A stretch of 31,483 bases of DNA from JBDRHL01 sp043816955. Its GTDB lineage: Bacteria; Planctomycetota; Phycisphaerae; Sedimentisphaerales; CAYZTY01. Position 1 is the stretch's first letter, and each line of letters begins with the position of its first letter. Under the pieces are notes generated by a model. That model was not told where the DNA came from. It saw only the letters and a list, made by a program, of their open reading frames with translations, and did no database searches. Of the stretch, positions 31,397 through 31,483 are shown piece by piece. Both the position numbers and the translations under genes were made by a program. The stretch lies in the NCBI GenBank assembly GCA_043816955.1, contig JBDRHL010000023.1, positions 1-31,483 of the forward strand. The letters run 5' to 3'.

Positions 31397-31483
31397 ATGG
31401 AAGATTACCCGCGAACATTGATGGAATTGGAAAAGCGGTTTTCATCGGAAGAGGCCTGTCGGGAATATTTGGAAGTTCTTCGA
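31397..31483 (+). CDS. IS1595-family transposase (N-terminus only)
   Basis: An open frame of 29 codons reaches the right edge: MEDYPRTLMELEKRFSSEE, then ACREYLEVLR. This is the standard opening of IS1595-family transposases, in which 'YPRTLxEFExRFxTExACxxYL' precedes a CxxC zinc ribbon and the DDE domain. Both of those would be beyond the window. The ATG overlaps, in the opposite direction, the apparent ATG of the AbiGi-like frame (bases 31396-31399). The insertion appears to have split the AbiGi-like gene. Confidence 0.8.
   Translation, partial: MEDYPRTLMELEKRFSSEEACREYLEVLR

Larger units (their letters stand above)
30655..31398 (-). pseudogene. AbiGi-like phage-resistance protein, 5'-truncated by an IS
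   Basis: An open frame of 247 codons. From residue ~20 it resembles AbiGi (PF10899-type abortive-infection) proteins: FKPDAVCFCDIPVDDLKIH, KYGYFGLSF, GGAPVFYM and NFYFEREWRV. The N-terminal LFHFT..-type segment expected in the family is missing. The first ~18 codons (MIANTTDCMYWSQGDTPL) are antisense to the promoter and start of an IS1595-like transposase, and an in-frame TAA lies 9 nt upstream of the ATG. So the gene seems cut near 31345-31355 and the apparent start is fortuitous. The C-terminus carries a zinc-ribbon-like pair, CGRC and CVKC (~197 and ~233), possibly a fused domain. Confidence 0.55.

Noticed and set aside
30080..31400. Possible integron cassette array: small same-strand accessory genes, each followed by a similar ~55-nt segment, and a GTTRRRY-like box (GTTGAGT) just upstream of the 77-aa gene
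   Set aside because: No matching RYYYAAC box or attC-type imperfect palindrome could be paired with it, the repeated segments show a protein-coding substitution pattern, and no integrase is in the window.
1..31483. CRISPR arrays, tRNA or rRNA genes
   Set aside because: No regularly spaced direct repeats, cloverleaf-like sequences or rRNA motifs were seen. The T-loop-like GTTCGCCTCGATTC near 29190 lacks the rest of a tRNA.

Overview
The window looks like chromosomal DNA from a Planctomycetota bacterium, most likely of the Phycisphaerae/Sedimentisphaerales type. This is inferred from gene content, since no rRNA marker is present. Pointers are a large secreted protein built from cyclophilin, CARDB-like, right-handed beta-helix and dockerin-like parts; a PilM-like operon whose proteins carry Met/Gly/Pro-rich segments; a membrane-anchored Ser/Thr kinase; several carbohydrate-active enzymes; and intergenic repeats of the GATTTTGGATT kind next to a four-helix-bundle (S23/IVS) gene. 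Base composition is moderate in the core and clearly AT-richer in the last ~2.5 kb.

Layout. 1-165: 5' end of a COG2509-like FAD-dependent dehydrogenase (minus). 228-624: a cold-shock gene with a clear promoter, a ~100-nt leader and a terminator. 981-2357: B12-binding radical SAM protein. 2353-5081: a carbohydrate patch holding the tail of a lost gene, a chimeric ORF (GH112-like N-terminus joined to a GH32-type C-terminal sandwich) interrupted in frame by a palindromic element, and a secreted DUF5060/DUF4038-type glycosidase. 5208-9776: etfB, etfA, acyl-CoA dehydrogenase and a HAD phosphatase, apparently one operon behind a sigma70-type promoter. 9826-13893 (minus): radical SAM/SPASM-like protein and Ser/Thr kinase, then a phosphotransferase and a TetR regulator that abut exactly. 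14291-14440: a 49-aa small protein. 14464-15843 (minus): mtaB. 15927-21561: three-gene type IV pilus/type II secretion inner-membrane module. 21558-24059 (minus): GH2 beta-mannosidase. 24430-28380: the 1316-aa secreted multidomain protein.

28.4-31.5 kb is an accessory region: a G/T-skewed, G-quadruplex-prone intergenic stretch, a compound hairpin/repeat unit, a four-helix-bundle gene, a lipoprotein, a small conserved hypothetical protein, two diverged copies of a short segment with a protein-coding substitution pattern, and an AbiGi-like phage-resistance gene that seems to have been cut by an IS1595-family element whose transposase start lies at the right edge.

The best candidates for undescribed biology are the in-frame palindromic element (2654-2764), the duplicated coding-like segment (30152-30206 and 30596-30647), the cyclophilin/beta-helix/dockerin fusion, and the repeat unit attached to the four-helix-bundle gene. 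No complete new defence system could be demonstrated.
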